Origin: Novosphingobium sp. ST904 | Lineage (GTDB): Bacteria > Pseudomonadota > Alphaproteobacteria > Sphingomonadales > Sphingomonadaceae | DNA: 64,000 nucleotides | Assembly (NCBI RefSeq): GCF_001298105.1 | Contig: NZ_LGJH01000137.1 | Coordinates: 1-64,000 of the forward strand | Direction: 5' to 3' | Shown: positions 55,331 to 64,000 of the stretch, piece after piece | Numbering within the stretch: position 1 is the first letter of the stretch | Layout of the letters: each line of letters starts with the position of its first letter | The notes under the pieces: model-generated | The model's input: only the letters and a program-made list of their open reading frames with translations | Told to the model about the DNA's origin: nothing | Databases searched by the model: none | Translations under genes and position numbers: made by a program

Positions 55331-56677
55331 TCAATCGCCCGCGATCGTCAACCCATCGACCCTAAGCGTCGGCACGTTGATGGCGCGGTGCCATTCCAGA
55401 TCGTTCGCCGCCCGCAGCGCCGCGAACATGGAAAGCAGGTTGCCGGCAACGGTGAACTCGGCAACCGGGCCTGCGATCTCGCCGTTGACGATACGGAAAC
55501 CGGAAGCGCCCCGGCTGTAATCGCCAGTGACGGCATTGACGCCGTGGCCGATCAGTTCGGTTACATACACGCCGTCGCGGATGTCGGCCATGAGTTCGGC
55601 GGGCGTCTGCTCTCCGGGTTCGAGGTGCAGGTTGCCCACGGATACGCCGGGTGCTCCGCCGCCGCCGCGTGCCGCATGTCCGGTCGGCGCTAGGCCGAGC
55701 TGGCGTGCCGAAGCGCTGTCCAGCAGCCACCCGGTGATCCTGCCGTCCTCTACCAGATGGCCCGCCCGCGTCGGCAGCCCCTCTCCATCAAACGGACGCG
55801 AACGCAGTCCGCGCAGCGTATGCGGGTCTTCGACGATGGAAATGCCGGGCGCGAAGAGCTGCTCTCCCAACCGGTCGAGCAGGAAGCTCGAGCGCCGGGC
55901 GATCGCGCTTCCGGACATGGCGCCGATCAGGTGCCCTACCAGCGAACCGCCGACGCGCGGATCGAATACGACCGGCATCGGCCCACTGGAAAGCTTGCCC
56001 GGATCGAGACGTGCCACGGTCCGCTCGCCCGCGCGGGTGCCGATCTCGGCCGGCGGCGGCAGGTCGCTGCGGTGATGGGCCGAGCGCCAGGCGTGATCGC
56101 GCTGCTTGCCCGCACCTTCGCCGCCGACCACGGAGACGCTGATCGAATGGCTGGTCGATCCATAGGCGCCCGCGAAGCCATGGCTGGTGGCAAGCGCGAA
56201 CACGCCCGTGCCGGAACTGGCGGTGGCGCCATCCGAATTGGTGATCCCGGCAACGGCCCGTGCCGCATCCTCGGCTTCCAGCGCCATGGCGCGCAGTTCC
56301 TGCGGGCTGGGCTCAGCCTGATCGACGAGATCGAGTTCGGGCCAGGGTGAACGGGTCAGCAATTCCTCGGGTGCGAGCCCGGAATAAGCATCTTCCGGCG
56401 CCGCGCCGGCCATCGCCAGCGCCCGTTGCGCCAGTTCGTCGAGCGCCTGCGAAGACAGGTCCGAGGAACCGATGCTCGCCGAACGACGCCCGACGAAGAC
56501 GCGCAGCGCGATATGCTCGCTTTCGGACCGTTCCACATCCTCGAGATTGCCGAGGCGGACCTGGATCCCTTCCGAGGAGCTCGCACCGAACACCGCGTCG
56601 GCGGCGTCGGCACCTGCCTTGCGGGCACGGGCGACGAGATCCTGAGCGCGGTCGAGCGCTTCCTGGGGGCTGAGCAT
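55331..56677 (-). CDS. pmbA: PmbA/TldD-family metalloprotease (PmbA)
   Basis: A 448-residue cytoplasmic protein of the TldD/PmbA family, which forms a heterodimeric zinc protease with TldD and processes small peptides and antitoxins. Visible family segments include VRLGNLEDVERSESE, VFVGRRSASIGSSDLS, HAWRSAHHRSDL and the C-terminal GHGVNAVTGDYSRGASGF. PmbA normally lacks the zinc-binding HExxxH of TldD, and none is seen. Full length, no disruption. Confidence 0.93.
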   Translation of the reverse strand: MLSPQEALDRAQDLVARARKAGADAADAVFGASSSEGIQVRLGNLEDVERSESEHIALRVFVGRRSASIGSSDLSSQALDELAQRALAMAGAAPEDAYSGLAPEELLTRSPWPELDLVDQAEPSPQELRAMALEAEDAARAVAGITNSDGATASSGTGVFALATSHGFAGAYGSTSHSISVSVVGGEGAGKQRDHAWRSAHHRSDLPPPAEIGTRAGERTVARLDPGKLSSGPMPVVFDPRVGGSLVGHLIGAMSGSAIARRSSFLLDRLGEQLFAPGISIVEDPHTLRGLRSRPFDGEGLPTRAGHLVEDGRITGWLLDSASARQLGLAPTGHAARGGGGAPGVSVGNLHLEPGEQTPAELMADIRDGVYVTELIGHGVNAVTGDYSRGASGFRIVNGEIAGPVAEFTVAGNLLSMFAALRAANDLEWHRAINVPTLRVDGLTIAGD

Positions 56678-56808
56678 CTTCGGGTCTCCACTGGCCGCGT
56701 TACCGACGCGGGAGCGCAGCCCTAATCGCCGCGAGCGCCAAGCGCAAATGCGCTATCGTTCCCCAAGCCCGTTCAAGGGGCGGGCCCCACGCGAACCGGC
56801 GCGCGCTT

Positions 56809-57246
56809 TCAGTGCTTCAGCAGCAGCGCAAGGCCCTTGAAAAGCCCCGTCAGCGCGAACGGCAGGCCGATCGCCAGCAGCCACAGCATGATGCGGTCCC
56901 TGCGATAATAAGGAGCGAGCGCCGGGTCATGGGCCTGTTCGTCGTCAAGCCGGTTCCAGCGCGCCTCGAAACGGCGGCAGGCGGGGATGATCGCCACCAC
57001 CAGGATCACCAGTGCAAGATAGGGCAGGAGCGATTCGCCCCCGGTCTTGAGCGCGCCGACCGTCACGAAGATCTGCAGGGCGGTATAGACGAGCAGGGCA
57101 TAGGCGATGTTGTCGCTCATCTTGCGGCGCCAGTCGGCCTTCGCCCAATCCTTCATCGAACGGCCTTCCGGGGGCACCGGCTTGTCCGGCAGCGCTGCCG
57201 AGATCATGCCCTTCGTATCGACGCCTTGCTTGCCGATCCTGTCCAT
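56809..57246 (-). CDS. Small membrane protein of unknown function
   Basis: About 145 residues. A soluble N-terminus (about 1-45) precedes three hydrophobic segments (about 45-65, 70-88 and 118-140). GGAAGGC precedes the ATG at 57246. Divergent from lptB. No family recognised. Confidence 0.68.
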   Translation of the reverse strand: MDRIGKQGVDTKGMISAALPDKPVPPEGRSMKDWAKADWRRKMSDNIAYALLVYTALQIFVTVGALKTGGESLLPYLALVILVVAIIPACRRFEARWNRLDDEQAHDPALAPYYRRDRIMLWLLAIGLPFALTGLFKGLALLLKH

Positions 57247-57473
57247 GGTGCCTTCCTGTCTTAGCAACCCGGTCTTTTGTTGCGACCTCGTGTCTCTTTG
57301 TGCGTCCACTAGACCACGCAGCGGCCCGGATTTCAAGCACACCCCCGAAATGCGCAATATTAGTGCACTGTTCCCGGACTGCGCCGAACCATGCAGGAAA
57401 CCTGCCAATCGACACCATATCCGGGAATTGCCGACTTGCCGACAGCCGGGACCGTGCGTAAACCGCTCTGAAC

Positions 57474-58259
57474 ATGACCGGAACCACCGAACTTCCGCAG
57501 GACCAAGCGGCCCACCACATCCCGACCGTCGCAGAAGCCGGCGGGCTCGAAGTCATTTCGATCGCCAAGAGCTACGACAAGCGCGCGGTGCTGACCGATA
57601 TTTCGCTGTCGGTCGCCAAGGGCGAAGTGCTGGGGCTGCTGGGGCCGAACGGCGCGGGCAAGACCACCTGCTTCTATTCGATCATGGGCCTCGTTCGTCC
57701 CGACTCGGGCCGCATCCTGATGGACGGCGTCGACGTGACCCGCCTGCCGATGTATCGCCGCGCGGTTCTCGGTCTCGGCTACCTGCCGCAGGAAACCTCG
57801 ATCTTCCGCGGGCTGACCGTCGAACAGAACATCGGCGCCGTGCTAGAACTGAACGAGCCCGACAAGCACGTCCGCGCCAGCGAACTGGAACGCCTGCTTG
57901 ACGAATTTGGCCTTACCCGCCTGCGTTCAAGCCCCGCGATGGCGCTTTCGGGCGGTGAACGCCGCCGCTGCGAAATCGCCCGCGCGCTGGCGGCCAAGCC
58001 TTCGATCATGCTCCTGGACGAGCCTTTCGCCGGCATCGACCCGCTTTCGATCTCCGACATTCGCGAACTCGTGCGCGATCTCAAGAACCGTGGCATCGGC
58101 GTGCTGATCACGGACCATAACGTGCGGGAAACGCTCGATATCGTCGATCGCGCCTGCATCATCTACGGCGGTCAGGTGCTCTTCGCAGGCAGCCCCGAGG
58201 CGCTCGTCGCCGACGAGAACGTGCGCCGCCTCTACCTCGGCGAGGGCTTCACGCTATGA
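57474..58259 (+). CDS. lptB: LPS export ABC transporter ATPase LptB
   Basis: A 261-residue ATPase that powers transport of lipopolysaccharide from the inner membrane via LptFG. Walker A GPNGAGKTT near 60, signature LSGGERRR near 160, Walker B MLLDEPFAGIDP and the switch His in TDHNV are all present. Position directly upstream of rpoN matches the conserved lptB-rpoN order in proteobacteria. An N-terminal extension of about 20 residues is common in alphaproteobacteria. Confidence 0.95.
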   Translation: MTGTTELPQDQAAHHIPTVAEAGGLEVISIAKSYDKRAVLTDISLSVAKGEVLGLLGPNGAGKTTCFYSIMGLVRPDSGRILMDGVDVTRLPMYRRAVLGLGYLPQETSIFRGLTVEQNIGAVLELNEPDKHVRASELERLLDEFGLTRLRSSPAMALSGGERRRCEIARALAAKPSIMLLDEPFAGIDPLSISDIRELVRDLKNRGIGVLITDHNVRETLDIVDRACIIYGGQVLFAGSPEALVADENVRRLYLGEGFTL

Positions 58260-58314
58260 GCGGTTTTCCCCAGTGAGGCCCTCCGCGAGGCCGGCCGCGC
58301 CGGAAGCCTGAGCC

Positions 58315-59793
58315 ATGGCGCTGGGGCCCAGGCTAGACCTGCGGCAAAGCCAGTCGCTGGTGATGACCCCGCAACTCCAGCAGGCGATCAAGCTGCTGGC
58401 GCTGTCCAACCTCGAGATCGAGGCTTTCATCGGCGAATCGCTGGAGGCCAACCCCCTTCTGGACGTGGGCGGCGAACCGCCCTCCCCCGTTGCCGAAACG
58501 GTCGAGCTTCCAGAGGACGCGCGCCGCACGACACTAGAGGATTCGCCGGTAGACCGGCTGATCGGCGAAGGCCGGGGCGATGACGACCGTCCGCTAGACA
58601 TAGACACTGCCGCGCTTGACCGCGACCGTGACACCGGAGACTGGTCCAACGAACTGCGGCTCGGCGGCGGGGCGGAGCTTCCCGGCATCGATGAACGCGG
58701 CAGCGGCGCGCTTTCGCTTATCGAGCATCTCGAAGCCCAGGTCGGATCGGCCACCGACGACCGCCACGTCGCCGGGATCGCGCGCTACCTGATCGGCCTG
58801 CTCGACGAGGCCGGCTATCTTCCCGTCACCCTTGCCGAAGTCACGGGCGATCTCGGCATCTCCTTCGCCGAGGCCGAAGCGGCGCTCGGGGTCGTGCAGT
58901 CGCTCGATCCCACCGGGGTCGGCGCGCGAACGCTTTCGGAATGCATCGCACTCCAGGCCAGGGAGGCGGATCGCCACGATCCGATGATGGCCCGCCTCAT
59001 CGACAATCTCGATCTGCTGGCCCGCGGCGAGCTTGCCCGGCTCAAGCGGATGTGCGGCGTGGACGACGAGGATTTCGCGACATGCTGTCGGAACTGCGCG
59101 GCTACGATCCCAAGCCGGGCCTGCGGTTCGGGGGGGAGCCGAGCGCGGCGGTCACGCCGGACATCCTCGTCACGCCCCGCGCCGACGGCGGCTGGGACGT
59201 GGCGGTCAACCAGGACAGCCTGCCCCGCCTGATCGTCAACCGAAGCTACTATGTCGAACTCAGGAGCGACTGCTCCGACCGGAATTCGCGGGCGTGGCTC
59301 TCGGAAAAGCTTGCCGATGCCAACTGGCTCATCAAGGCGCTGGACCAGCGGCAAAAGACGATCCTCAAGGTCGCCAGCGAACTGGTGAAGCAGCAGGCCG
59401 GTTTCTTCCGGCACGGCATCTCGCAGCTCAAGCCGCTGACGCTGCGCACCGTGGCCGAGGCCATCGGCATGCACGAATCGACCGTGAGCCGCGTTACCTC
59501 CAACAAGTACCTGAACTGCCCGCGCGGCACTTACGAGATGAAGTTCTTCTTCACCTCCGGCGTCGCAGCGGCAAGCGGCGAAGGCGCCTCGGCGGAAGCG
59601 GTGAAGGCGGCGATCCGGCAATTGATCGATGCGGAAGACCCCAAGGCCATCCTTTCCGACGACACCCTGGTGGATCTGCTCAAGGGCAAGGGATTCGAAC
59701 TGGCGCGCGCACCGTGGCCAAGTACCGCGAAGCCATCGGCCTTGGCAGTTCGGTCCAGCGCGGCGACAGAAGGCTATTGCTGCAGTGCGATAG
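58315..59793 (+). CDS. rpoN: RNA polymerase sigma-54 factor RpoN, three one-base frameshifts
   Basis: About 493 residues when repaired. Region I starts LRQSQSLVMTPQLQQAIKLL; region II is acidic; the core-binding and HTH parts follow (TLRTVAEAIGMHESTVSRV). Missing bases near 59079 (GCGGAC read as GCGAC), 59708 (restores ARRTVAKYREAIGL, the RpoN box) and 59761 (restores RRQKAIAAVR and TAG at 59791) give three shifts of the same sign. Intact conservation on both sides of each break argues for sequence error. Directs transcription of sigma-54-dependent genes with enhancer-binding proteins. Confidence 0.95.
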
Positions 59794-59847
59794 GAAGTAA
59801 GCACGGCGATAATCAGCAATGCAACATTAAATGCTTGTTCTGCTTAG

Positions 59848-59853
59848 TATAAT
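59848..59853 (+). promoter_or_regulatory. Candidate -10 element upstream of the TonB-like gene
   Basis: TATAAT in an unusually AT-rich stretch (59815-59890) between rpoN and the next gene. No good -35 hexamer at 17-18 bases upstream was found. Confidence 0.35.
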
Positions 59854-59952
59854 TCTATTTGAATTACACCGATTCGTGATAGTTTCTTTTCCATGAAGTG
59901 CGCCGGGCTTGCGACCAGTCGCAAGGATACGGGCACCATGGAGAGGATGCCG

Positions 59953-60636
59953 ATGTCCTACACTGATCGGAATTCCAACGGTAACCAGAAAGCCCTCACC
60001 GGGGGTATCGTCGCACTTATCCAGGGCGGCCTCGTGCTTGCGCTGGTCAATGGCTTTGCCGTGACCATGTTCAAGAGCGATCCACCCAAGCGGCCGGAAG
60101 CCACGCAGATCAAGCTCGAACCGCTTCCCGTTCCCCCGCCTCCCGAACCGAAGACCGTTCCCGATCAGCAAGTCGATCAGCCGATGCTGACGGCGCCGAT
60201 ACCCCGCCTTCCTCTGCCTACGAACGAGCCCCTTCCAGTCGCAACCACGTTACCCACTGCCGTGCCGACCAGCTTCGATTCCAGAGAGAAAATCGCGGTC
60301 GCACTACCCACGCCCACCGAAACCCCGGCGCTTTTCCAGCCTCGGGGGGCACTTCCCAGGAACGATGCCTCGGGCTGGGTCACCACACAGGACTACCCCA
60401 CGGCCGAACTGCGCGCCGAACATCAGGGCAGCGTGCGCTTCCGGCTGGACGTCGATGCGCGCGGGCGGGTCAGCCAATGCGCCGTCGTCACGTCAAGCAG
60501 CTATGCCGGGCTCGACGAGGCCACCTGCAAGTTCGTGAGCAGGCGCGCCCGGTTCGACCCTGCGACCAATGCCGACGGTCAGTCGGTCGCCGGCAGCTAC
60601 CTGGGGACGATCCGCTGGATCATCCCGCGGGACTGA
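59953..60636 (+). CDS. TonB family protein
   Basis: About 227 residues. A single membrane anchor near 15-35 (VALIQGGLVLALVNGFAV), a Pro-rich linker (PLPVPPPPEPK and further), and a C-terminal TonB domain (DYPTAELRAEHQGSVRFRLDVDARGRVSQCAVV...SSYAGLDEATCKFVSRRARF) of the usual kind. TonB spans the periplasm to energise outer membrane receptors. No ExbB/ExbD nearby in the window. Start at ATG 59953; 59893 is an alternative. Confidence 0.8.
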   Translation: MSYTDRNSNGNQKALTGGIVALIQGGLVLALVNGFAVTMFKSDPPKRPEATQIKLEPLPVPPPPEPKTVPDQQVDQPMLTAPIPRLPLPTNEPLPVATTLPTAVPTSFDSREKIAVALPTPTETPALFQPRGALPRNDASGWVTTQDYPTAELRAEHQGSVRFRLDVDARGRVSQCAVVTSSSYAGLDEATCKFVSRRARFDPATNADGQSVAGSYLGTIRWIIPRD

Positions 60637-60944
60637 CCTCAAACCCCCAGAGGTCACCCGCCCGGAGCGGCGCATTGTTCCGCAATTCATGTGCCGCTCG
60701 GCTCAAAGTTCCACCTGCCCCGATCGCGGAGGCCATGCGGCCGGCGATACGGCCAGTGCACGCGATGGGGGCAAGTCGGTGGGGGATGGGCCCGCCCGCA
60801 CCCCCGGGCGGGCCCAGACACCGCTCGCGCCCGCCGGAAACTGTGGCAGCTAAGGGCAATCCCCTGGCCCCGCTTCGGACTTGATACACCCTGACGGTTT
60901 AGCTCCTGGCAAGGAAAAGTCCTTCCAGCGCCGGGAACCGTGCC
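60637..60944. other. Intergenic region before the glycosyltransferase-methyltransferase gene
   Basis: About 308 GC-rich bases with no credible gene. Contains one strong hairpin (60787-60816) described separately. Confidence 0.5.
60787..60816. terminator. Strong GC hairpin without T tract
   Basis: Perfect 12-bp arms (60787-60798 and 60805-60816) with a 6-base loop. It lies 150 bases after the TonB-like gene. With no T run it may be a rho-linked or structural stop rather than a classic intrinsic terminator. Confidence 0.4.
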
Positions 60945-62309
60945 ATGATTCCAAAGTGCTTCCACTTCATCTGGGTCGGTGACGAGAGCCGCCGGCCGGA
61001 CAACTGCATCGCCACATGGCGCCAGGCCCATCCGGACTGGGAGTTTCGCCTCTGGGGCAATGCCGAACTGGACGGCCGCGACTGGATTAATGCCCGGCAC
61101 ATCGCGCAGATGCGCCCGCGCGAACTCAACGGCGTTGCCGACATGATGCGCTGGGAAATCCTCCTCGAACATGGCGGTGTCGTCTTCGATGCGGACAGCA
61201 TCTGCACCCGCCCCCTGGGCGACGAACTGCTCGCCTGCGAAGCCTTCGCCTGCTGGGAAAGCGAGATCGCGCGCCCCGGCCTCATCGCCGCCGGATACTT
61301 CGGCTGCACGCCGGGCAATCACTTCGTCAGGCAGATCGTGGAGGACATCGCCGCCAGCCCCTCGGTCATCGGCGACATGGCGTGGAAGACCGTGGGGCCG
61401 CAGCGCCTGACCGACTGCTATCGCAAGTTCGCCTATACGCCGCTGCGCATCTATCCGAGCCACTACTTCATACCGCGCCACTTCACCGGATTGACTTATG
61501 GTGGCAGCGATCCGGTCTATGCCCACCAGCTCTGGGGTTCGACGCTGCGAAGCTACGAGGACATGCACAAGGCCGACGTGGCGGCAGTTGCCCAAGCCTC
61601 CTCCATATCCTCGTCCCCTCATGCCTCCGCCCCGGCCACATCTCCCGATACGCAAAAAGTGGAGGCTACCGCGCCTTCCGAGAAAGCCTCGCCGCTCGAA
61701 CGGATTCATGCGCCCTATTTCCTCCAGCGCGTGCCGGTCGGCGCGGAACTGGCCTCGCTCGGCCGGATGGATGTCTTCGCCAGCCTGCTCGCCGGTCAGC
61801 GCGTGCTTCATGTCGGCTGCGCGGACTGGCCGATCACCGATCCGCAGACATCGCTTCACGTCCGGCTGGAAGCGCACTGCGCGCAGCTTGACGGGATCGA
61901 CCCTCACGGAGAGGCTCTCGAACAGCTTCGCCCTTTCGTGAAAGGCGCGCTGTTCACGGATTTCTCGCAAGTGACGGGCAGCTACGACGTCGTGCTGGTT
62001 CCCGAAGTGATGGAGCATGTCCCCGATGTCGCCGGGTTCCTGGCGCAGATCCAGTCGGTCGACGCCGGGCTGTTCCTGATCTCCGTTCCCGACGCCTTCC
62101 AGTGCCGCGCCCGCCATTTCGACTATGTGGCGGAAACTGAAACCTTCCTCGAAGGCGTCCACCCCGACCACAACGTCTGGTATACGCCCTATACTTTCGC
62201 CAATACCTTGCGGAAATACAGCGATCTGGAATTGCAGCGCATGTGGTTCTTCAACCGCATCTCGCTGCTGGCGCTGCTCAGCAAGCCCGCGCTGGCCCGG
62301 GCCGCCTGA
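60945..62309 (+). CDS. Glycosyltransferase (sugar-binding DXD type) fused to SAM-dependent methyltransferase
   Basis: A 454-residue two-domain protein. Residues about 1-210: CFHFIWVGDESRRPDNC opening and VFDADSIC DXD site near 82, as in GT32/Gly_transf_sug enzymes. A Ser/Ala/Pro linker (about 220-260) leads to a class I methyltransferase-like domain (VLHVGCADWPITD near 286, DGIDPHGEALEQL, YDVVLVPEVMEHVPD). Expected to transfer a sugar and methylate it or the acceptor. Next to fliA-flhA, so a flagellin or surface glycan role is possible (inference). Confidence 0.78.
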   Translation: MIPKCFHFIWVGDESRRPDNCIATWRQAHPDWEFRLWGNAELDGRDWINARHIAQMRPRELNGVADMMRWEILLEHGGVVFDADSICTRPLGDELLACEAFACWESEIARPGLIAAGYFGCTPGNHFVRQIVEDIAASPSVIGDMAWKTVGPQRLTDCYRKFAYTPLRIYPSHYFIPRHFTGLTYGGSDPVYAHQLWGSTLRSYEDMHKADVAAVAQASSISSSPHASAPATSPDTQKVEATAPSEKASPLERIHAPYFLQRVPVGAELASLGRMDVFASLLAGQRVLHVGCADWPITDPQTSLHVRLEAHCAQLDGIDPHGEALEQLRPFVKGALFTDFSQVTGSYDVVLVPEVMEHVPDVAGFLAQIQSVDAGLFLISVPDAFQCRARHFDYVAETETFLEGVHPDHNVWYTPYTFANTLRKYSDLELQRMWFFNRISLLALLSKPALARAA

Positions 62310-62324
62310 TGCGCGGCACCCCAG

Positions 62325-63071
62325 TCAAAGGATATCCGCCACGCCTTCAAGGCTGCCGCGCAGTTTCGCGAGCGCCTGCGCCTTGAGCTGGTGGACACGC
62401 GGGATCGAGACCTGCAATACCTGCGCGATCTCGGCAAGGTTCAGCTCCTCCACGAAGTAGAGCTGTACCACCAGCTGCAGCCGATCGGGAAGATCGGCGA
62501 TCGCCTCCACCACGGCCCCGCGCAGTTCCTCGTCCGCCAGCAGCGCAAGACTGTCCGGGCGTTCGTCGGCAAAGGCCATGTTCTGGTCTGAATAGACCTC
62601 GTCGATGGACTCGAAGTGCAGCGGCTGGCTAGACCCGCGCAGCGCGGCAAGTTCCGCCTCCTCGATGCCCATCGCCCCGGCCAGCTCGTGCGGCAGCGGA
62701 TCGCGGCCGAGAATGCCGCGCAGTTCGGTCTCCTTTCCCGCAAGCTGGCGCCGCCGCTCGCTCGCCCCGCGCGACATCGGCACGGTCCGGCGGATGAGAT
62801 CGACCATGGCCCCGCGCACGCGCATCTTGGCATAGGCGGCAAACCCGTCCTCCGTTGGGCCCTGATGCTTCTGCGCGCATTCGGTGAGCGCCACGAGCCC
62901 GGCCTGGATCAGGTCCTCCAGCTCGATCCCCGGCCTCCCGCTGCCATGGATATGCCAGGCGAGGCGCCGGACCATCGGCAGGAAGCGACGGACACGGTCT
63001 GCCACGTCGCCCTGATAGGCCCCCGCGACGCGGCTTGCATAGGCGCTGAAGCCCCTCTGGTCCTGTTTCAT
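62325..63071 (-). CDS. fliA: RNA polymerase sigma-28 factor FliA
   Basis: A 248-residue sigma factor for late flagellar genes. Sigma region 2 with GIELEDLIQAGLVALTEC and YAKMRVRGAMVDLIRR; region 4 with LNLAEIAQVLQVSIPRVHQLK near 215-235. The start at 63071 overlaps the flhA stop (ATGA), an arrangement seen in flagellar operons. Confidence 0.93.
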   Translation of the reverse strand: MKQDQRGFSAYASRVAGAYQGDVADRVRRFLPMVRRLAWHIHGSGRPGIELEDLIQAGLVALTECAQKHQGPTEDGFAAYAKMRVRGAMVDLIRRTVPMSRGASERRRQLAGKETELRGILGRDPLPHELAGAMGIEEAELAALRGSSQPLHFESIDEVYSDQNMAFADERPDSLALLADEELRGAVVEAIADLPDRLQLVVQLYFVEELNLAEIAQVLQVSIPRVHQLKAQALAKLRGSLEGVADIL

Positions 63072-64000
63072 GCGGCCATGCTTTCGGCTTGTTCGGGATG
63101 GGGAAGGCCGGGCGCCATGCGCTCCGGCTGTGCCGCGCCGACGACATCGACGACTTCGATCGGCTGGGTCGGCGGCAGTTCGGCGATGGAAAGCACCAGG
63201 CATGCCGGCGCGCGCAGGCGCAGCAGCGCGGATAGCGCCCGGCGCGCACGCGGCTGGACGACCAGTGCCAGCGGCACTTCGCCGGGCCCCCGCTCGGCGC
63301 TCAGCGCGGCGACACGCTCGCCGATCATGCGGGCGAGGTCCGGCTCGATCACCGGCTGTCCGGTTACCGGATCGACCATGCCCTGCACGATCGCCGCTTC
63401 GAGCCCGGCATCGAGCGTGATGACCGGCAGGCGCTCATGCGGCGGGCAGATCCGGCCGACGATCAGCGCCCCGAGATCGGCCCGCATCAGTTCGACCAGC
63501 CGCTCGTGATCGACGGTCTGCTGCACCGCCCGGCTCAGGCTGGCAAGGATCGGCAGCGGATGCGCGATCGGGATACCGTCCTCCAGCAAGGCGCGCAGCA
63601 GGCGGGTCATCGCGGCGAGGGACAACGGCTGCGGATGGATCGTCTCCACCAGACCGGCCGAATGCTCCTTGATCCCCTCGAGAAGTGCCCTCACCTCGTC
63701 CGGACCGAGCAGGTCGTGCGACCGTTCGGACAGGAGCTGGTTCAGGTGGGTGGCGATCACGGTGCCCGCATCCACGGTGAGGAAACCCTCGGCCGTGGCA
63801 TGATCGCGCGCGGCGGGATCGATCCACAGCGCCGGGCAGCCGAAACTCGGATCGCGGGTGGCCTCGCCGCGAAGGCCGTGACTGGCGCGGGCCTCTCCCG
63901 CGTCGATGGCGAGTATGCGGTCTGCACGTATCGTTGCGCTGCCCAGCATCACGCCGCCAAGGACGATGCGATAGTCATGGGGCGGCATGTCGAGCGCATC
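63068..64000 (-). CDS. flhA: Flagellar export apparatus protein FlhA, 3' part (cut by window edge)
   Basis: The C-terminal cytoplasmic domain of FlhA, about 310 residues in the window; the start lies beyond 64000. FlhA forms the export gate of the flagellar type III system and binds substrates and chaperones. Visible segments include LWIDPAARDHATAEGFLTVDAG, ATHLNQLLSERSHDLLG and VVQPRARRALSALLRLRAPACLVLS, typical of FlhA. Downstream is fliA. Confidence 0.92.
   Translation of the reverse strand, partial: DALDMPPHDYRIVLGGVMLGSATIRADRILAIDAGEARASHGLRGEATRDPSFGCPALWIDPAARDHATAEGFLTVDAGTVIATHLNQLLSERSHDLLGPDEVRALLEGIKEHSAGLVETIHPQPLSLAAMTRLLRALLEDGIPIAHPLPILASLSRAVQQTVDHERLVELMRADLGALIVGRICPPHERLPVITLDAGLEAAIVQGMVDPVTGQPVIEPDLARMIGERVAALSAERGPGEVPLALVVQPRARRALSALLRLRAPACLVLSIAELPPTQPIEVVDVVGAAQPERMAPGLPHPEQAESMAA

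Noticed and set aside
1873..59762. Programmed ribosomal frameshifting at the broken genes
   Set aside because: Sites share no slippery heptamer or downstream structure, and occur in ordinary genes such as rpoN and ugd; same-sign consensus errors explain them better.
1..64000. CRISPR arrays, tRNA, rRNA or insertion sequences
   Set aside because: No regularly spaced repeats, cloverleaf sequences, rRNA segments or transposase genes were noticed by eye on either strand.

Overview
The window reads as chromosomal DNA of a GC-rich alphaproteobacterium, most likely a member of the Sphingomonadales (Novosphingobium or Sphingomonas type). This is inferred from the gene set (otsB, GH15 and otsA together; lptB next to rpoN; alphaproteobacterial MscS and flagellar genes; very large exopolysaccharide regions) and from codon use. 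No rRNA, tRNA, CRISPR array or insertion sequence was seen.

Layout. 0.3-4.4 kb: trehalose synthesis operon (otsB, GH15 hydrolase, otsA), then a PilZ protein and a small membrane protein. 5.4-28.7 kb: surface polysaccharide region 1, with a beta-helix protein, a Wzx flippase, sialic-acid-type (nonulosonic acid) genes neuB and neuA-phosphatase, three candidate nonulosonic acid transferases, a GT4 enzyme, Wzy, Wzc, Wza, a second Wzy/ligase, an M48-PDZ protease, and sugar-nucleotide genes (ugd, a UDP-glucuronate 4-epimerase type gene, galE). 28.8-38 kb: an envelope block with an autotransporter, an exported intradiol dioxygenase, a divergent two-component system whose kinase has a very large Pro/Gly-rich periplasmic region, an outer-membrane barrel protein and a small lipoprotein. 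38.1-54.7 kb: polysaccharide region 2, with a second Wzx, several glycosyltransferases, a third Wzy, a second beta-helix protein, a second Wzc-type kinase and a sulfotransferase-like gene, interrupted by a large MscS channel. 54.8-60.6 kb: housekeeping genes (pmbA, a membrane protein, lptB, rpoN, a TonB-like protein). 60.9-64 kb: a glycosyltransferase-methyltransferase fusion, then fliA and the 3' part of flhA.

How it works together. Region 1 holds an almost complete Wzx/Wzy-dependent pathway. Ugd, the glucuronate epimerase and GalE supply sugar nucleotides. NeuB and the fused NeuA-phosphatase would make a CMP-nonulosonic acid. The transferases build the repeat unit, Wzx flips it, Wzy polymerises it, and Wzc/Wza export it. 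Region 2 has its own flippase, polymerase and Wzc kinase but no second Wza in the window, so it may share the export channel.

A caution about the sequence itself: at least 20 single-base deletions, and no insertions, break 14 otherwise intact genes, including rpoN (three times) and ugd. Each is repaired by adding one base, usually in a run of two to four identical bases. This is far more like consensus sequencing error than gene decay, so I annotate these genes as whole and give the approximate break points.

The most interesting candidate system is the nonulosonic acid branch: a short NeuB lacking the usual C-terminal SAF domain, a CMP-sugar synthetase fused to a KdsC-like HAD phosphatase, no neuC in the window, and three flanking GT-B-like proteins carrying an acidic-Gly motif and an HP motif in the order known for bacterial sialyltransferases.
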